Shown here: piece after piece, positions 60,451-64,000 of the stretch
How positions within the stretch are numbered: the stretch's first letter is position 1
Layout: the number at the start of each line of letters is the position of its first letter
From: Hansfordia pulvinata
Taxonomy: Eukaryota; Ascomycota; Sordariomycetes; Xylariales
Reading direction: 5' to 3'
Assembly (NCBI GenBank): GCA_006538405.1
Contig: BJKQ01000014.1
Coordinates: 124,001-188,000, forward strand
Length of the DNA: 64,000 nt
Translations under genes and position numbers: made by a program
Notes under the pieces: model-generated
Told to the model about the DNA's origin: nothing
The model's database searches: none
The model's input: the letters and a program-made list of their open reading frames with translations, nothing else

Positions 60451-61240
60451 GTCGGGATGAGAGGGGGGTTTTGTCGCCGATGTGGAAAAAGGAGCCCCGA
60501 GTGATGGGATGCGAGCCCGTGCGAATATCGACAGCTCATGGCAAGAATCGAAAGAGAATATTTACTGGCCAGGCCGCCTTATATACGCGCAGGCCTCGTC
60601 CAGCTGAGTTGTGGCATCCTGTATCGTCAAGCCAGGCGGACTTAATACAGCCTACTTGGAACCCAGCACCTCCCTTGCCGCGACGAGCCTTTCTACCCAA
60701 TGTAATGGATGTTTACAGAGGTCTGTTATCCCCGTCGGACGAGTATCAATACGGGGGAGTCAGCGTGTAAGTCATCAGTGGCCTAGACCACATGCACTCA
60801 TTATTCAGCACGTACCTTGTGTACCTAACATACTCGTAGGTAGTAGGCAAGCGTGGCAATGTTATAAGGTAGTGAGTGGTAGGCAGGTAGGTAGGTAGGT
60901 AAATTATTACCTGTACCTTACCTATTGTAGGCTCAACCCGGCGGGTGTGGGTGGAGCGGGGCGGGTTTATTATCTCCGCGCAGCATCTCCTTTCTATCCC
61001 CGACTCATGGACTAACTAATATCAAGAACCCGGCCGCCTGTCCGCTCGCTCGCCCAACGTCGTCGATATTCCCAGGTTTCGAGCCTTGTTGAGACGGATT
61101 ATTCTTCCTCCGCGAGAGACTGATCGCTCGAGCTCTATCTGGGTTTGTCTGCCCGTCTGTATAAAGTAGCCCCACTCACTCTCCGACTGCTTCACTTGGT
61201 GCCGGCGGACACAGATCAGAGGCTACCTCTTACTAAAGAG
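60451..61240. promoter_or_regulatory. divergent promoter between the dehydrogenase and the Zn2Cys6 regulator
   Basis: TACTCGTA is at 60831-60838. A tract of GGTAGGTAGGTAGGTA followed by TACCTGTACCTTACCT at about 60880-60925 can form an imperfect hairpin. Whether the regulator controls the dehydrogenase is unknown. Confidence 0.45.
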
Positions 61241-64000
61241 ATGGATCCAAGGCACGTCAAGACAGAAAGGCGCAACAGGCCGCCTGTATCCTGCGAGCCT
61301 TGCCGGAACAGAAAGTCGGTACTCAGTCAGCTTTCGGACACCTCGGTCTTCCTCTCGCCTCCTTGCCTATCCCCGAACTTTGGAGAGCCAGCCTCTCCCA
61401 ACGATGACCATGGGACACTGACAAAGCGCGCGACTCCACCTCGGGGTCATAGACTGAAATGCAACCGATCACTGCCCTGCGATACCTGTGAGCGGCGAGG
61501 CAAGGCTTCAGCCTGCCACTTTGCAGCCAACGCCAGCCGGAAGAAGCCCGGGGCGGTGCCAAAGCCGCGGGATGTCAGAGAGCGGCTCAACACGCTGGAA
61601 AGCCTGCTTTCCTCCTTTGTCGCGGGGAATACCGAGGCTCTGCAAGCCTCCGGGTCCTCGTCCACAGCGGCCCGGCCACCCCCACAGCCGTTCAGAAAGG
61701 CCGAGACCGAGACGACGACGACGAAGACGGCGGCGACGACGACGAAGACGCCGCCGCCGTCCGCAGAAACGGACAGTGACGACGTCTGCCCCCCGTATGC
61801 AGCTCACAGGACTCTCTTCTCGGCTGATCAGCCGCCGCTCCGGGACCGGGCCCAGGACTTGGCCGCCGCCAAGAGTCCCCATTTTCACGAAAGCGAAGAT
61901 GGGCGGGTCAACTGCATCGACCCGAGCCACTGGCTGTCCATCCTGGACGACATCAAGGAGATCCGCGAGCATCTGTCGACCACGGAGGAGCCCATCGCGC
62001 AGGGGCGGCCGTTCAACGAAGCCGTGTCCGACGCGAGCCTGGTCTTTGGCAGCAATGTGAGCCACGACGCCAGCAGCTTTGAGGAAATTCTGCAGTCGCT
62101 GCCGCCCCGGCCCATCTGCGACTTGCTGTTGTCGTGGTACTTTAACGGCCGCTATATGGTTCTAGGTAAGCCCGGAAGTGGTGGATCGGTCCATGGAATC
62201 TCATGATTCCCAAGGCTTCCATCCATCAATTCATTCTTGATGCCCCCCTTTATTGGGAGGCTGCGCCCACGACGTCGAGTTCCTACCTCCTGCCTCTTTG
62301 CACTTTGAAACACTTCGAGTGGTGCCTGCCCTGTGCTATGTTGTGCCATGTGGGCTGACTCTCCCACGCCTTCCTTCTACCTACCTTACCTCAGGCATCA
62401 TACACCCGGCCAAGTTTCAGCACGAGGTAAGCCTTTTTCTTCTTCTTCAAGCCCGTTCTTTCCAACCGCCGAACACTACAGTCGCTATGACCTATAGTTG
62501 GTACCTAAGTTGTACCGAACACTCACTAAACCCACAATCTTCGCCTGTCCACACAGTACGCACTCTTTTGGGAATCCCGCCTGACGACATCACCACTCTG
62601 GGTCGCCCTCCTCTTCTCGATCCTCGGTGTGTCCATCAGCCTCCGTCGGCTGTTCAACCTTCAAGACCCCCCCAACCACCACGCCAGAGTCAACGGCGGC
62701 GGCGGCAATGACGGCGGCGAAGATGCAGCAACGACAGCCACTGCTCTCTCGGTTGAGACCATCATGCGACGGACCGCGCAGCTGCTGGTGCTGGGCAAGT
62801 ACGCGACCGCCAACGCCCACGCCCTCGAGGCCTTCATCCTGCATCTCATGTGCGGCTTCTTCGCGGGCGGCCAGGGCGGCTCCAACGACCAGTGGTTCGA
62901 GATGGGCACCGCCATCCGCCTGGCCCTGCGCATGGGCTACCACCGCGACCCCCGCCACATGCCCCAAAGGATATCCCCCTTTGACGGCGAGATGCGCCGC
63001 CGCGTCTGGTGCGTCCTCCAGCAGATCGACGCCCTCATGTCCTTCGAGATGGGCTTCCCCAGCATGATCCCCATCGACGCCTGCGACGCCGACACCCCCC
63101 GCAACCTCGAGTACTCTGACCTGCGCGTTGACATGGAAGCCTTGCCCCCCTCGAGGCCCTTGTCCCAGTCCACTTCCATGCTGTACACCATCGTCAAGTC
63201 CAGTGTAATGCACGTCTTTCGCAAGATTGTGACGTACACGCAGTTCGTCAACGTCAGCACCGCTCGACACGAACAACTCGCCGCCCGCCGGGCGACGACC
63301 CGCGAGCTCGATGTCGAGATGAAGCGGGCGTACGCATCCATTCCGGAGTCCTACATCCCTCGCAATGTCGCCGATTCGTCCTTCCTCGACGACACGGCGC
63401 AGATCTGCCAGCGGTGCACCGTCGAGATTCTCTACCGCAAGAGCCTCATTGTGCTTCACCGGTGGCACATCAGCTACCAATACGACGACGAGCAGATGGC
63501 CCAGAGCCCAGAGGCCGGCGAGTCTCGCCAGACCTGCGTCGAGGCAGCGCTCGACATACTGGCCCGCCAGGCCGACCTGCATCGCGCGTGCGCTCCCGGA
63601 GGCCGTCTCCACCAGGACCGCTGGGTCGTCTACTCGCTGCCCGCGCACGACTTCCTCACGGCCGCCATGGTCATCGCACTAGACCTGTCGGTGCGCATGC
63701 GCTCAGCAAGGAACAAGCCAGCCGCTGGAATCCTTTCCCAGGAAGAGCAGCAGCTCTCAGCAAGAGAGTACCGAGCGCTGCAGACGTCGCAGCGGATATG
63801 GAAGGACAGCAGTGTGCTGTCGCCGTCGTCGTCACGCGCCCGCGTTGCCGCCGTCTCGCTCGACCTGATGATCACCAAGGTGAACGAGACGGGCGCCGGC
63901 CTGCAGCAGCTCGCGGCGGCGGCGGAGCAAGAGAAGACGCTTCCGGTACACCCCGAGGCGTTCCCGGCCCCAGCCGACCCGCCGCTGTCTTACGCCGACT
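61241..64000 (+). CDS. Zn2Cys6 fungal transcription factor, 3' end beyond the window
   Basis: Exons 61241-61314, 61453-62165, 62395-62426 and 62557 to beyond 64000, open to the window end; 754 residues so far. The zinc cluster is split by intron 1: SCEPCRNRKLKCNRSLPCDTC with Cys18, 21, 28, 34, 37 and 46 gives the canonical C-x2-C-x6-C-x5-C-x2-C-x8-C. The donor there is GTCGGT, unusual but the only one that restores spacing. A dimerisation helix (RERLNTLESLLSSFV) follows, then a Thr/Lys/Pro low-complexity stretch. The middle homology region (Fungal_trans family) starts around residue 235, with ICDLLLSWYFNGRYMVLG and the hallmark WFEMGTAIRLALRMGYHRD, RRRVWCVLQQIDALMSFEMG and FPSMIP. Nuclear regulator; target genes unknown, though it shares a divergent promoter with a dehydrogenase. 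The C-terminus and stop lie outside. Confidence 0.87.

Noticed and set aside
59485..60504. 339-codon open frame on the + strand
   Set aside because: Antisense shadow of the short-chain dehydrogenase.
62590..63648. 352-codon open frame on the - strand
   Set aside because: It lies antisense to the Fungal_trans region of the Zn2Cys6 gene; a shadow of that coding sequence.
1..64000. CRISPR array, bacterial operon or riboswitch
   Set aside because: The window is eukaryotic; no direct-repeat/spacer arrays or bacterial-type leader structures were seen.

Overview
The window is nuclear DNA from a filamentous ascomycete, probably a Sordariomycete. The coding DNA is GC-rich. Genes are split by short GT-AG introns of about 49-380 nt, and the protein set is typical of Pezizomycotina: a Zn2Cys6 regulator, a GFA-domain protein, salicylate-hydroxylase-like monooxygenase, fungal Pex7, Cue1 and Mss116. 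One tRNA gene carries an intron. There are no operons; genes lie on both strands as single transcription units. The species cannot be named from sequence alone.

Layout. 0.4-4.6 kb: a UBC-like (inactive E2) gene and a long membrane/low-complexity gene, both +. 5.2-6.3 kb: ribokinase (-). 9.2-11.4 kb: an FAD monooxygenase (+) converging on a CYSTM stress peptide (-). 14.6-15.5 kb: riboflavin-pathway reductase RIB7 (+). 15.5-32.7 kb: about 17 kb with no gene I can support, but packed with an 8-base motif (TACGAGTA/TACTCGTA). 32.7-36.4 kb: an MFS transporter (+) converging on a peroxisomal enoyl-CoA isomerase/hydratase (-). 36.9-37.4 kb: an AT-rich inverted-repeat element (MITE-like). 38.0 kb: intron-containing tRNA-His. 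38.9-39.8 kb: a single-pass membrane protein (-). 42.2-45.7 kb: a double GFA-domain protein (+) converging on a CUE-AlkB-GRF dioxygenase (-). 46.7-51.0 kb: PEX7 (+), divergent from the dioxygenase, converging on a mitochondrial DEAD-box helicase (-). 52.4-53.8 kb: a conserved unknown gene (-). 56.2-56.9 kb: a CUE1-like ER protein (-). 58.9 kb: tRNA-Gly. 59.2-60.5 kb: a short-chain dehydrogenase (-). 61.2 kb to the end: a Zn2Cys6 transcription factor (+), cut by the window edge.

Most genes are housekeeping or conserved accessory functions with no shared pathway. One loose link is peroxisomal: the isomerase ends in an SKL targeting signal and PEX7 is the receptor for the other matrix-targeting signal, PTS2.

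Two things stand out. First, six otherwise intact genes (ribokinase, RIB7, the isomerase, the membrane protein, PEX7 and the unknown gene at 52.4-53.8 kb) each need one extra base to stay in frame. Each break lies at or beside a short run of one base, usually C/G. That looks like uncorrected homopolymer undercalling in the assembly rather than six pseudogenes. Second, the TACGAGTA motif occurs about 40 times by eye, always outside exons, where roughly 2 would be expected by chance. Neither count was computed by program.
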